A stretch of DNA of 64,000 nt from the NCBI GenBank assembly GCA_947579665.1, contig OX388347.1, positions 20,328,562 to 20,392,561 on the forward strand. Direction: 5' to 3'. This stretch comes from Sympetrum striolatum. Lineage: Eukaryota; Arthropoda; Insecta; Odonata; Libellulidae. The notes beneath the pieces are model-generated. The model was not told where the DNA came from and made no database searches. It saw only the letters and a list, made by a program, of their open reading frames with translations. Below, one piece after another: positions 21,335 to 33,130 of the stretch (position 1 is its first letter; the number at the start of each line of letters is the position of its first letter). Position numbers and translations under genes: made by a program.

Positions 21335-22797
21335 CAGTGGTACCTCGAGATACGAGCAGCTTGACATACGAGTTTTTTGAGATACGAGCCGGAGCTCGGG
21401 CCATATTTTCGTTCGAGATACGAGCCCAAATCCGAGATACGAGCCGTGTTTCCGGAGCGTCCCGCTAGTTATGGAAAATAAAGTAACCGAAAACATCCCA
21501 TATTTTGAAGTCAGGAAAAAAATACAGAAATAATAAAAAACATGAGCGTGGCGTACGAGTGATTGAACTCGCTAAGATCCATGACCGTAGTACATCGACA
21601 ATTTGTACGATATTGAAGCAGAAGGATGCCATCACGAGTGCTACACCAGCAAAAGGAGCCACAATTCTTTCCCAATTAAGGACAAATATCCACGAGGAAA
21701 TGGAGAAGCTTCTGCTCGTGTGGGTGAAAGAGGAGTTGGCAGGAGATACAGTAACGGAAATGGTGATATGCGAGAAGGCACAGAGTATTTATGCCGACTT
21801 AGTGAAGAAAGAAGCATCAACTTCTAAAGAGGCATCAGAAGAAGCATTTAAGGCAAGCCATGGCTGGTTTGATAATTTTAAGAAGAGAACTGGCATCCAT
21901 TCAGTGGTGAGGTATGGAGAAGCTGCAAGTGCGGACGTGAAAGCAGCCGATACGTACATCCAAAAGTTCGCTCAAAGCAAGAAGAGTTGGAGGAGATTGT
22001 ATCTCTAGGAAAGTCGATGGGTCTGGAGTTAGATGAGGATGACGTCAACAAACTCGTCGAAGAACATGAGGAGGAACTCTCAACTGAGGAGCTGAAGGAG
22101 CTGCAGCTGATGCAACACACGAAGGATTTGGAAGAGATTAGCACAAGTGAGGAGGAGGAAGAGCCGGAGGAAGTGATTTCTACAGGTGAAATTAAAGACA
22201 TGCTGGCAATGTGGGAAAAGCTGTCACATTTGATTGAAAAGAAACACCCAGAAAAAGTGGAAACTGGTCGTGCTTCAGCACTTTTTAATGACACTTGTTT
22301 GTCACATTTTTAAAGCATTTTGAAAGGCAGGCTAAAGCAAAGTTCTTTGGATACATTTTTATTGAAAAGAGCTGCGAGTGAATGTACAGAAAGTGCAGCA
22401 AAAGCAACTGATACCTAATTAAATAAATAAGTTTAAAGTTAAGTGCATTGTTTTAAGTTTTTTCTTTCATTTGAAATTCCCCCCTCCCTCCCTCCTCGCC
22501 GTTCACCTTTGTTAGCCGCACTCGTCTGTCTCCAAAGTAAGACTATTATGCTAAATAACTCTTTTATTTCTTTATTTCATATTTTGTTATGTATTTGTTA
22601 ATTATACATTTTTATTTTTTATTTTAAAACATATCTTTATTCAGAATTTACAATGGTTTGGGGATTTTTCATAGGTCCGGAACGGATTAAATCGAATTCA
22701 GTTATTTTAAATGGGAGAAATTCGTTTGAGATACGAGCTGATTGACTTACGAGCTCGGTTCTGGAACGAATTAAACTCGTATCTCGAGGTACCACTG
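21335..22797 (+). mobile_element. Tigger/pogo-type transposon, internally deleted
   Basis: Terminal inverted repeats begin CAGTGGTACCTCGAGATACG on both sides. TA flanks both ends (21333-21334 and 22798-22799). Subterminal GATACGAGC motifs recur several times on the left. The 1.46-kb element keeps the first and last parts of a Tigger transposase gene but lacks the DDE catalytic core, so it is non-autonomous. The ends look intact and could still be mobilised by a related transposase. Confidence 0.85.
21505..22312 (+). pseudogene. Tigger transposase remnant without the catalytic domain
   Basis: The 21505-22008 frame encodes the N-terminal DNA-binding half: a helix-turn-helix around residues 15-45 (VIELAKIHDRSTSTICTILK) and a second CENP-B-type helix-turn-helix ending GWFDNFKKRTGIHSVVRYGE. 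After IQKFAQ near residue 153 the frame breaks. The following frame (from about 21985) is the acidic C-terminal tail: EEIVSLGKSMGLELDEDDVN, then a run of Glu. In intact Tigger transposases a DDE domain of roughly 200 residues lies between these parts. It is absent here, so a deletion joined the two halves out of frame near 21980. DNA binding without catalysis is conceivable for the first half, but there is no sign of selection. Confidence 0.75.
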
Positions 22798-22799
22798 TA

Positions 22800-23610
22800 C
22801 TTATGTGTGTGAAGTACGTTCTTCATTTTTTAATGATAACTTTCTCTTTATAGGTGATTCTGGTATGTGCTGTTTGCTTTCATGGACAGAAAATATAGGT
22901 ATTAATGTTGTGTACATATTCTCCTATTGCATATAGTGTATTGTAAATAAGTGTTTGTGTATGTGTTTTGCTGTGCTAACTTTTCTGACGAAATACTTGA
23001 CAGTAACATTCTGTCTCTTTCTTATTTGGTTGAGTTAGAGATTACTTGTCTTGCTTCTAATATTATTCTGTGCAAAGTACTTAATGTGTTTTACTGTGCT
23101 AATTTCTTGGTGGAATATTCTGATTAAATTGATGGAGAAAGGGATTCATTTTCTGGAGTGATTCCTAAAGGAATGCCATTTTCTTGTTTTCTTTAAAAAA
23201 TTTGTTGAAATTTTTTATGTTTTTTCTGAAATAAATCAAATACAAATCTACTTATGTATTTTGTTCTTATAATTCTCCCTTTTCCGGAAAAATGTGCGCA
23301 TAAGTGTATTTCGTATTCAATGGAAAGTAGTAATAAGAATAAATACAGTTCATAATCCCGCCTAAAGCTACTGCAGCGCACCTATACCTTAATTCTGGAA
23401 CTACATAGGGTAGGGACTTCGTCACCATCCAATGCATGGGAGACGGCACGGCCTGACTATTGTGGGGTTATGTGTATTTTAAACGCCACAGCGAGGACAT
23501 GACAACCCAAATTATACCTTAGTTGTACGTTAGTTATACCCGCGGAACCATCTTTTATACGATCTGTAATACGTACATTATATGTTATTTAACCGATGTC
23601 CCACGGACTG
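22800..23610. other. No gene recognised
   Basis: T-rich sequence with no convincing ORF, inverted repeat or transposon end. Confidence 0.3.
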
Positions 23611-23617
23611 TGCTGTA

Positions 23618-23652
23618 TGGGAGTAGCAGTATTATGGTTTGAGGATGCGTCA
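23618..23652 (-). mobile_element. 3'-end scrap of the I-like retrotransposon family
   Basis: AGTAGCAGTATTATGGTTTG followed by AGGATGCGTCA closely matches the 3' end of the I-like element at 58267-58305 (AGTAGTAGTATTATGGTTTG then AGGGTGCGTCA). It is probably a severely 5'-truncated insertion. Confidence 0.5.
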
Positions 23653-23658
23653 GCAGAC

Positions 23659-24467
23659 GCAACAAGTAACTTCAAATCGCTTTCGTATTGCCATTTCCTC
23701 AATAACTGATTTCTGCACAATTCTGAAATCTCTTTGTATCAGAGTTGTTTTATAAAATAAAATAAAGAAATGTGGTTATTGAGATGAATTTTCATGGTCC
23801 CTTTAAAATATTTTTTCCCTAGAGAAGGAGATTAATGACAAATATTCCTAAACACATTTCCATGTCTTATTTTGGACATATATGAGAATTTAAGATATGA
23901 CATGTTTTTAACTCTTACAGTACTAATTTATGATTTCATTCCGAATATGTATCTAGTAATTAATAACTTAAGATATCAAAGTTGACGACTCTTTGATATT
24001 ACCATTTAACTAACATTTACTTGATGTCTAACAACACAAACATGACATCATTAACTTATTCTCTTTAATTTAGCAGACGGAAAAGAGAAAAATACAGCTT
24101 CCAAAACACTACGAAACAGCTATTAACATAATTGAATGGTGATTCCATTGTGAGCCATTTTAGAGTTTTTACACATTGAAATATTCCAGAAATCATTCAA
24201 ATTCCTATATTGTGTTCAACTTTTATGTGCGTTTAGTCCTATTCTATTTGTCAAATGTTATTTTCCTCCGTTTTTATATTACTTCAGCGCTTTATGTATG
24301 ATAGAACAACAGCGTTATAGTAATGTTTAATATCTTTTTCCTCTCAATATTGCGATGTAGGAACTTTTAATTTAAAGTTAAGTGGAACTCATCAATGTGC
24401 GAATAAAAGCCAAGGAAGTTTGCTTAACCTACATCACTGGCGGGTTCTTTTGATTCAAAGTAGATCT
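23659..24467. repeat. Duplicated block B, copy 1
   Basis: Nearly identical to 29063-29785, starting at GTAACTTCAAATCGCTTTCG and ending at AAAGTAGATCTT. Copy 1 has about 90 bases (around 24262-24355) that copy 2 lacks. There is no coding content and no terminal structure, so the repeat type is unknown. Confidence 0.8.
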
Positions 24468-24494
24468 TTGATGAAATATACTTATCCTCGGTGC

Positions 24495-26350
24495 AATGTT
24501 ACAGTTTACTTAGGGATATATTTATTTTTTAGTTAAAAAAAGTTCACATTTTTCTGGAGATGCAGCATTAATGTCAATGTTTAATAACAAAAGTACCAAT
24601 TTTCCTTGATAGATGGCATTAGTGGCGAAGATAGTGCAAACAAAAGTTCCAATTTTCCTCAAGAGATGGCATTGGTGGCAAAGTTCATAACCAAAAGTTC
24701 CTATTTCCCTCAAGAGATGGCATTAGTGTCGAAGCTTATAAAAAAAAGTTCCAATTCTCCTCAAGAGGTGGCATTAGTGTCGAAGTTTATTATATAGTAC
24801 ATTTAATGCATCGAATGTCAATTTAATTATGGCTATCGATATCAGTATGGACAATACACGGAGATCGTGACAATTTGACTTTATTTGAGATTTGACAAGA
24901 GAGAAAAGAGATATAAAGATTCCTTCGATAGAAAGAGGAGATATAATAATTATAATATCTTAATAATCGCTTTTTGTCTGGCAATGGCGTGTGACTTAGT
25001 GGGAGCATCAGAGACGATAACAGGAATGAGGGATGTCGGTGCGTTATGTTGTACACACCACTTCCAGATTATAAGCCGATACATTAAATGTAAAAATGAT
25101 CATCAAAAAAATTGCGCATTGCTGGAAAAAAATACTCATTTATAAACGGTAGTTAATGATACAATTTGATGTAAATATCATTGCCACAAGTTGCAATGTA
25201 TTGGAGAAATTAGATAATTAAGTACAATGTGACGTCACCATTCTGCTGGTTGCGTACTCAATTTTCGTTTTGCATCGCTGCAATTGCAATTGAAAATACT
25301 TGGAAGAAATACATAAATAGGAAGTTAGAGCATAAAATTGACTACAAACGGTGTTAAAAACCATGTTTTTACGTAGCAAAGCTACGAAGAAAAAAATTAA
25401 TATAGTTCTCCATCGCTGAAGTACGCCTTTGATAACATCGACATAATTCATACGTTTCCCTTTTTTAAATAAAAAAGTTATTTGTATTAAATTATTTACT
25501 TTTATCAATTCATTTTTATATTGTTTATTGATATTGTATTAATTATTGATATATTTTAGAAGTAAACGTCTCGAAAAAGATTCGATTCCCATGAATACAA
25601 CGAAAATGGCAAAGGTCTATTTACTAATCGAACTTTTTTAATTAAAATTTTACATTAACTCTATATTATAAAACTTACGAGGAAAATTGGAACTTTTGTT
25701 TATAAGTTTCGACACTAGTGCCATCTCTTGAGGGAAATAGGACCTTTTTGGATATAAACTTCGACACTAATGCCATCTCTTGAGGAAAATTGGAACTTTT
25801 GTTTATAAGCGTCGACACTAATGCCATCTCTTGAGGGAAATAGGACTTTTGGTTATAAACTTCGACACTAATTCCATCTCTTGAGGGAAATTGGAACTTT
25901 GGTTTATAAACTTCGCCACTAATGCCATCTCTCGGAGAAAATTGGTACTTTCGTTATCAAACATTGACATTAATGCTGCATCACCAGAAAAATGTGAACT
26001 TTTTTTAACTAAAAAATAAAAATGTCCCTATGTACACTGTAACATTACCATAAGTTGAAATATAATTCAGTATCATACTTATACTATATTTAGCAAAAGT
26101 CTACTTTACCAAGGAAGGCGGGTTAAAAAAACAAATGTTAACTTTTTTAACCAAATATCTTTTTCTATTTGTAATAATTAAACAAATGTTTAAACATTCA
26201 TGTACCAATATTGCATTAACTTTGATATTTTTTCTATTTATAAGTAACCTAACAGTTTCAAACTTTTGGTGTATGTAAAAAGGGTGTATTATATTGATTT
26301 TTAATAACGAAGTCACTCTATGTTTCAAATACCGTAGGAAAATAATGAAA
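24495..26350. mobile_element. Foldback-like element with 51-bp minisatellite arms
   Basis: The left arm (24495-24798) and right arm (about 25672-26048) are inverted copies. Each has an outer unique part (ATGTTACAG, then TTTTTTAGTTAAAAAAAGTT) and an inner array of 51-bp monomers built on CTCAAGAGATGGCATTAGTG. The left array has four monomers, the right about six. Beyond the right arm a further ~300 bp (to 26350) is shared with the copy at 31333-31964, so it belongs to the family. The middle (24.8-25.67 kb) has no recognisable gene. Long inverted arms made of tandem repeats are typical of Foldback/Galileo-type DNA elements, but a P-type origin is not shown. Confidence 0.6.
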
Positions 26351-26684
26351 ATTAATTTCAATCCTTTCGAAAAAAGTCAAAATATAGCGCATAAAAAATT
26401 TTTCGATTTTTTTATGAAACTTCCAGTTTAGCAGTTTTTGACTATGACATACGATTAGTAATAGTATATTTAAATGGTTTTAAATTTGTTACTAGTGAAG
26501 CTAATGACACTGGCATGAAGCGACGTTTCGAGAAATCTAATGGTGAAATTATTTTCGATTGACTTGGTGAATGAAATATACTTTTTCTCGGTGTTCGGAA
26601 TCACATTAATTTTTTTATCATCATAGTCTAACAATTACTTCTCTTCAATCAGCCTCACTTAAAAACTAAAAAAAAAAAATCTCA

Positions 26685-27416
26685 TTGGTTGGAGCAATAA
26701 GAAAAAATAGAGGAGAATTAACTTCTTCGGTTCATCACAGCGATGAAATATACTCAACTAGAGTTTATAAAAATAGACTAGGCCATAGCTTGGCAAATTA
26801 CCAAGCAAAAAATGTAAAAATTTTTAATCAGTACAATGCATCAGGACATGATGATTTCTGACTCAGAAAAAGAAACCGGATACAGTTTTTTTTTACAACT
26901 ACAACAAAGTAGGAGTAGATATAATAAATAGCATGTGCCGGAAATCTTCAACTCATTCGGCTGCAAGGAGATGGCCAGTGCATGTATTTTATAACATATT
27001 GGACCTGGCCTCAATAAATCGCTGGGTTCTATTCAAAGAAACCACTGGGCGTAAACTCAGCCGGAAGGAGTAAATTCAAAGACTCGTATTAGAAATTATT
27101 GGAACCTCATTATAGATAGAGCTTTACTTTATAGGTTAGATGGAAGAGGAGACTTTTTAGTCTCAATCCTCAATCTCGCCTAATAATAACAATAGAGCCA
27201 CCTCCCTCATGTTCCTTTGCAATGTCGGGAATTTCATCAGGGGAAGCAAGTGCGTTAATAAGACCGCAGAAAAGAAGAAAGTGTCAGATCTCACCTGGAT
27301 GTTATAACAAATCCAGTTATTTGTGCCTAAAATGTAGGAAAGTATACAGTGGAATATACTCTGTAAAAGTGGCTATGTGCAGAATCTGCGGTAAAAAATT
27401 ATGTACTCTTGGATAA
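26685..27416 (+). pseudogene. piggyBac transposase C-terminal remnant
   Basis: Pieces of a piggyBac (DDE_Tnp_1_7) transposase appear in order on the plus strand: LVGAIRKNRGEL near 26687, YNKVGVDIINSMCRKSS near 26911, then RRWPVHVFYNILDLASINRW, and finally the cysteine-rich C-terminal domain at 27222-27416 (KRRKC, CYNKSSYLCLKCRK, then C--C-KKLC). In the family the YN--K-GVD block carries a catalytic Asp and the Cys-rich tail binds the termini. A homopolymer T run near 26890 shifts the frame and a TAA follows SRKE near 27070. The N-terminal two thirds are missing and no TTAA-flanked termini were found. Confidence 0.75.
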
Positions 27417-27419
27417 ATA

Positions 27420-29062
27420 GAGTGATATTCTCTCTTATCATATATCTTAAAAATGTTAATCCATTACTTAATAAGGAATAAATATTAATTTGTAAGAACA
27501 ATAGCGAAGCTTTATTATGATTTCAAACCTTAATTGTGAAGATGATGAAGTGTTACTATAATGACTTGGATTTATTGTAAACTAGAGAATGATGGAAGGA
27601 AATAAGATTTTAAGAATGATGTAAGTATTAAGGTAAGTCTAAAATAAAAATCAACGTAATAAAACTAGCACCAGAGTGGATAAGCACAGAATGAGATATG
27701 AGTAAGAAAAGGGCATTCTCGATAAATGCATGATTAATTGCTAGGTTTTCCATGAAGGTCTGATCACTGCCTTCACTTTACAACCGAAAATTTTAGTAAC
27801 CCTGCTTCTTTATAGTTTATAAACGTATTCGGGATCCCCAAGAATTTTGACAAATCACATGAAACACATCTGTGCTCAAAATATCCCTTTAGTTATTTAT
27901 TCTGCGAACGCATAACTCTCTGTTGAGAGATCCGTTCTTACGAATGGTAGCCCTGATTTATGTTACATATATATCGAGAAAAACCCAGGAAACGTAGCTA
28001 ATCAGAGGCATCATGCCAACTCATTGTTGATATTTATCATGAAATTAGAAAGAATTGGGTTTAACTTGCCATTACCACGATATCATCACTGGCGTCATGA
28101 TGCTCTGAACTAACTCGTTGATTTCATAGATTTCGGTATGATTTGGTCATTTTTGTAGAAAGTGTTTAGGATCCTAATACGTTAGAACTTAATACATAGT
28201 GAAGAAATCTTGTAACCAATTCAGTCCCGATAATTGCTAATTTAATGAACACATTTTGCACGTACGTTACTTTAAAGTTCCAATTCCAAAGGTCTGCATA
28301 ATTAACAGAGATTTTACTCCTTAGTCGCTGGATGGTATTGTTGCGTTTTATGCATCATTTTATAAATATTGTAATATTGATAATGTAAATTAAGTAAGAC
28401 ATTAGTAAACCATCTTTCTTGAATACAGATTACCAAAGTTACTTTAGGATACCAAAGTTATAATTGGAACAGTTTTGTTTTTTTTTTTCTGTTACCTTCT
28501 TTGCAATGATTTGTATTTCACAAACTTGCACTTTCGCTTTCACAACTTAACTTTAATTTCTGTCGTTAAAAGTGAGTGGAATTTTCATGCATACCGTGAG
28601 ATAACTACAAGGCCAACTACTGTTTTGCTTTCCTTTGGGGGTTACTTTCTCTGTAATAATATTCTCAAGATAGCGAAAGTTGTTTCCCAAATATTTCTGC
28701 TAGAGCCGTAATGACGATTCAGTGACCTACGGTTCTTTTGCTTCTGTTTCAATAATTCAAGGTGGTGTTTTACTTACCCTGGTAAAGAAAGATCTTTAGA
28801 TTAAATTTCCTGTTTCTTTACTGTCTCATATAGGCGATAACATGCAGTAAGATTGTATTTCGATTTGATATCGGTTCATATTTACAGTTTTAATTTCGTG
28901 CTACAAAACTCAAATTCATCTTAAAGGTTTCTAATGCTTCTGATTAGAAATAATGCCTCCCTCCATGCCACTTCCTAATGGAAAATTATGAATATTATCA
29001 GGGTTAGGATTATGCGTTTTTTCCGAGATTTCACCTTGTAACGCTAATAATATATCTATTCC
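27420..29062. other. No gene recognised
   Basis: A stretch of about 1.6 kb with only short ORFs (up to 78 residues) lacking motifs. No inverted repeats or transposon ends were seen. Confidence 0.35.
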
Positions 29063-29785
29063 CCAACACGTAACTTCAAATCGCTTTCGTATTGCCATTT
29101 CCTCAATAACTGATTTCTGCACAATTTTGAAATCTCTTTGTATCAGAGTTGTTTTATAAAATAAAATAAGGAAATGTGGTTATTGAGATGAATTTTTATG
29201 GTCCCTTTAAAATATTTTTTCCCTAGAGAAGGAGATTAATAACAAATATTCCTAAACACATTTCCATGTCTTATTTTGGACATATATTAGAATTTAAGGT
29301 ATGACATGTTTTTAACTGTTACATTACTAATTTATGATTTCATTCCGAATATGTATCTAGTAATTAATAACTTAAGATATCAAAGTTGACGACTCTTTGA
29401 TATTACCATTTAACTAACATTTACTTGATGTCTAACAACACAAACATGACATCATTAACTTATTCTCTTTAATTTAGCAGACGGAAAAGAGAAAAATACA
29501 GCTTCCAAAACTTTACGAAACAGCTATTAACATACTTGAATTGTGATTCCATTGTGAGCCATTTTAGTGTTTTGACACATTGAAATATTCCAGAAATCAT
29601 TCAAATTCCTATATTGTGTTCAACTTTTATGTGCGTTTAGTCCTGTTCTATTTGTCAAATGTTATTTTTTTAGGAGCTTTTAATTTAAAGTTAAGCGGAA
29701 CTCATCAATGCACGAATAAAAGCCAAGGAAGTTTGCTTAACCTGCTTCTCTGGCGGTTTCTTTTGATTCAAAGTAGATCTTGGAT
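29063..29785. repeat. Duplicated block B, copy 2
   Basis: Direct-orientation near-identical copy of 23659-24467, shorter by one internal deletion of about 90 bases near 29670. Right of the shared AAAGTAGATCTT the flanks differ: copy 1 continues toward the foldback-like element and copy 2 into GGATGTGGCC. Confidence 0.8.
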
Positions 29786-30270
29786 GTGGCCATAACCATG
29801 ATAAAGTCTACATCCCAGAAACCTTCTCCGTAATTAAAGACTTTACTACATAACGCGTATTAAGTAGACAGCAGTTTGTGATGTCAACCAAATTTGCCAT
29901 ACCTTGACACACATTCTCCTAGACTCATGGTTTCATCAGAAACATAGGTATTTTACTAACTTATGGATTTTTTAATTGTATTTTCAAGGTGATCTCAAGT
30001 AGATGCATGTTACCTGCCCTAATTCGATTTCCTTGTGTAATGGCTCACAATAGAATATACACCGAGAAATATAAAAGTATCCTGATATGTTTTAACCTAT
30101 GCTGTTGAGTATTGAGGAATTGATATCAGCTTATAGGTGACACATAATATTTCATTCATTTAATTGCTTTTTTCCTACAATTTATAAAAGATGGCAGCCT
30201 TACTTTCAAGGATTAATTTCATCATTTCATAACTTGAGATATTTTCCAAGCAAACTGTTATTGTTAACTT
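29786..30270. other. No gene recognised
   Basis: Intergenic sequence between block B copy 2 and the 3' end of a non-LTR relic. Confidence 0.3.
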
Positions 30271-32545
30271 TTATAATAATAATAATATTTATTAATCCAG
30301 AGACATACATAGGCATGTATAGGACAAGTCAAACAACATATTCACAGACAGTCAATACATAATAAATAATAGAATACATAATGTACATAATAATTTAGGC
30401 ATAATGAATAATAAAGTCAATACATAATGAATTACATTAACACAACACACTCAAAATACATTATATCTAGTAGCAATATAGAGTTTAATCACACTTTTTT
30501 TTTCAATCATAAATTCTTATATGCTATAGTAAACTTTATCTGTTAAAAAAATTTTAATTTTGTTTGAAAAAGCATTGGTATTACTCTCCTTTATTGCACT
30601 TGGTAAAGCATTATATATTCTAAGAGCCATTACCTGGAAGCTCCTTGCATATAGGCTAAGCCGGTGAGAAGGAGTTCTCAAAGACAACCTTCCTCTAGTG
30701 TCATGGGGATGTTCAATTCTGCCAAGTTCAAACTTACTTAAGTTCGATTTAACATACATGGCAGAAGCATAAATATAGGCTGAGGGCATTGTGAGTATCC
30801 CCAAGTTCTTAAAAAAAGGCCTACAAGATTTCCTTCTTCCAATCTTTGCAATTACTCTTATAACCCTTTTTGGCAGTATAAGGATGGTTTTCCAATGATC
30901 AGAATTACCCCATATTATAATTCCGTAAGTCATGACAGAATGAAAAGTGGCAAAATATGCAGTTCTCAGCACATTAATGTCTACTTCTGAAGTTAATTTT
31001 CCTATCAGGTATGTTGCTTTGCTCAACTATGTTCCAAGATATTTAATGTGGTCATACCAGCTTAATCTTGGGTCAATTACAATTCCTAAATATGTTATTG
31101 GGGTTTGATTTGTGTTTTGTGCATTCTTGGCTAGAAAAATTTTTAAACATTGATACTTGCTTTCATTTGCAAAGAGTTGATTCTCCTTAAGCCAATCAGT
31201 AATATTTTAAAACTCTAACTCATCGATTGAATCTACATCCACCTGTTCTTTGCTTTTTGTGAGGATTGCAGTATCATCAGCAAATTGGAAAACTTTTGTC
31301 TTACAAGAGTAATGTAGGTAATTTACATATTTTATTACATCTCTTGAGGGAAATAGGAACTTTTGTTAATAAACTTTGCCACTAATGCCATCTATTGAGG
31401 GAAATTGGAACTTTTGTAAATGAACTTCGCCACTAATGCCATCTCTTGAGGGAAATTGGAACTTTTGGTTATAAACTTCACCACTAATGCCATCTCTTGA
31501 GGAAAATTGGAACTTTTGTTTATAAACTTCGCCACTAATGCCATCTCTTGATGGAAATTGGTACTTTCGTTATTAAACATTGACATTAATGCTGCATCAC
31601 CAGAAAAATGTGAACTTTTTTTAACTAAAAAATAAAAATGTCCCTATGTACACTGTAACATTACCATAAGTTGAAATATAATTCAGTATCATACTTATAC
31701 TATATTTAGCAAAAGTCTACTTTACCAAGGAAGGCGGGTTAAAAAAACAAATGTTAACTTTTTTAACCAAATGTCTTTTTCTATTTGTAATAATTAAACA
31801 AATGTTTAAACATTCATGTACCAATATTGCATTAACTTTGATATTTTTCCTATTTATAAGTAACCTAACAGTTTCAAACTTTTGGAGTATGTAAAAAGGG
31901 TTTATTATATTGATTTTTAATAACAAAGTCACTATGTTTCCAATGCCGTATCAAAATAATTAAAATTTCAGGAATAGAAATGGTCCAAGGACAGATCCTT
32001 GAGGAACTCCATACTTAACTAAATTTTTTGGAGACAACTTATTATTTACATGCACACATTGATATCGGTCTTTCAGGAAACTCTCAATGAGATGCAGAGG
32101 AGTACTTCTTACACCATTTAGGAGTATAATTTTGAGAAAAGCTTGGAGTGACATACACTATCAAATGCCTTAGTTAATCATGGTACCCCCATTATTCTCT
32201 AAAGAGAAGTAAACATCACTAATCATGGACATTACACATTCAATTGTTCCTCTACCTTTCAGAAAGGCAAATTGTGTTTTGCTTATCAGATTATTCAATT
32301 CAAAATAGTTATTTAACCTTAAAAGTAATGCCTTCTCTATGATCTTAGATATAATTGGTGTAATTGCTATTGGTCTATAGCTAGAGGGATCCTTTTTATC
32401 ACCTTTCTTAAATAATGGAATGATTTTTGTGAGCTTAAGTTCTTTTGGATAGATACCCGATTCAAATATTTCATTAATCAATCTAGTAGGAGGTTTTGTC
32501 AAAGTGTGAGATATATTTTTTAATAAGTTTGAATTCACCCCATCG
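30271..32545 (-). pseudogene. CR1/Jockey-like non-LTR relic split by a nested element
   Basis: On the minus strand, 32538-32170 encodes reverse transcriptase fingers (KIIPLFKKGDKKDPSSYRPI, then FAFLKGRGTIE), and about 32154-31965 encodes GVPQGSVLGPFLFL. After a 632-bp insertion, the frame resumes at about 31332 with YVNYL and FADDTAILTKS. The thumb and C-terminal part follow (30517-31026, FHSVMTYGIIIWG and LALR-like repeats). A stop lies between the fingers and palm parts and others near 31026 and 31200. The 3' UTR ends in a TTA-type repeat near 30271. It lacks the endonuclease and is dead. A second copy of its fingers part lies at 42249-42600. Confidence 0.75.
31333..31964 (+). mobile_element. 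Foldback-family copy nested in the non-LTR relic
   Basis: Five 51-bp monomers (CTCTTGAGGGAAATTGGAAC type) are followed by ~400 bp nearly identical to 25930-26350. ATTT occurs at both borders (31329-31332 and 31965-31968), and removing the insert rejoins reverse transcriptase codons ...FLFL and YVNYL. Only one arm is present, so this is a single-armed derivative or a related tandem-repeat element. The clean insertion shows that the right boundary (31964, matching 26350) is a true end. Confidence 0.7.
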
Positions 32546-32589
32546 ATATCACAGCAGTTGCTGCTTTTCAGACCAGAAATTAAATTATA

Positions 32590-33130
32590 TTATATTACTT
32601 AACTATTTATTACGTATTCTCACAGAATCAGGAATAAAATCATTTTATTTGGTAAAATTAGTAAAGGATGAAAATAAAAGAACACTTTGTAGTAATTCCA
32701 GAGAATATATTTCAATACACCACCGGTACATTCAACTTCTAAAAGTCATCTTCTGGTACAGTAAAAGGTGAACACGAAGAATGGGGGGCAGTAAACAGAC
32801 AAAGTAAGCTACAAGGTGATTAAGGTGAAGGTAAAGAAGACATTGTGGTAGGTGGGGGAAGGGGAGGAAGTGAGCCAACAACCGACAAACAGGGTGAGGT
32901 GGTTATAAATTGATGTATGTTAGTTAAGTGGTAATTACATCTTTTGTGATGGATAACTTCCAGCTGCTCTAAAATGTTCATTTTGGATCCTCTTTGTATG
33001 CAATACAGTAGTTTGATGGAAAAATCAGATGAATGATTTTCATCAAGGTGTTTAGCAAAACGGGACCTTTCAGATTTATATTTGAAACTGGTTTGTGTTC
33101 ATTTAGTCTAACATGTAAATTTCTGGAAGT
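32590..33130 (-). pseudogene. Penelope-like element 3' part (left copy)
   Basis: On the minus strand a frame reads RNLHVRLNEHK and, in the next frame, SRFAKHLDENHSSDFSIKLL and MNILEQLEVIHH. This matches the end of the GIY-YIG nuclease of Penelope-like elements, with its 'R+-EH' and 'H----H---F' blocks and final 'E-LEI'. A frameshift separates the two pieces. The 3' UTR to about 32590 includes ACCGGTGGTGTATTGAA, resembling the post-coding motif of Penelope elements. The reverse transcriptase is absent. Confidence 0.55.

Noticed and set aside
21878..22294. Ser-rich 138-codon minus ORF
   Set aside because: It is antisense to the acidic Glu-rich tail of the Tigger transposase, which explains the Ser bias.
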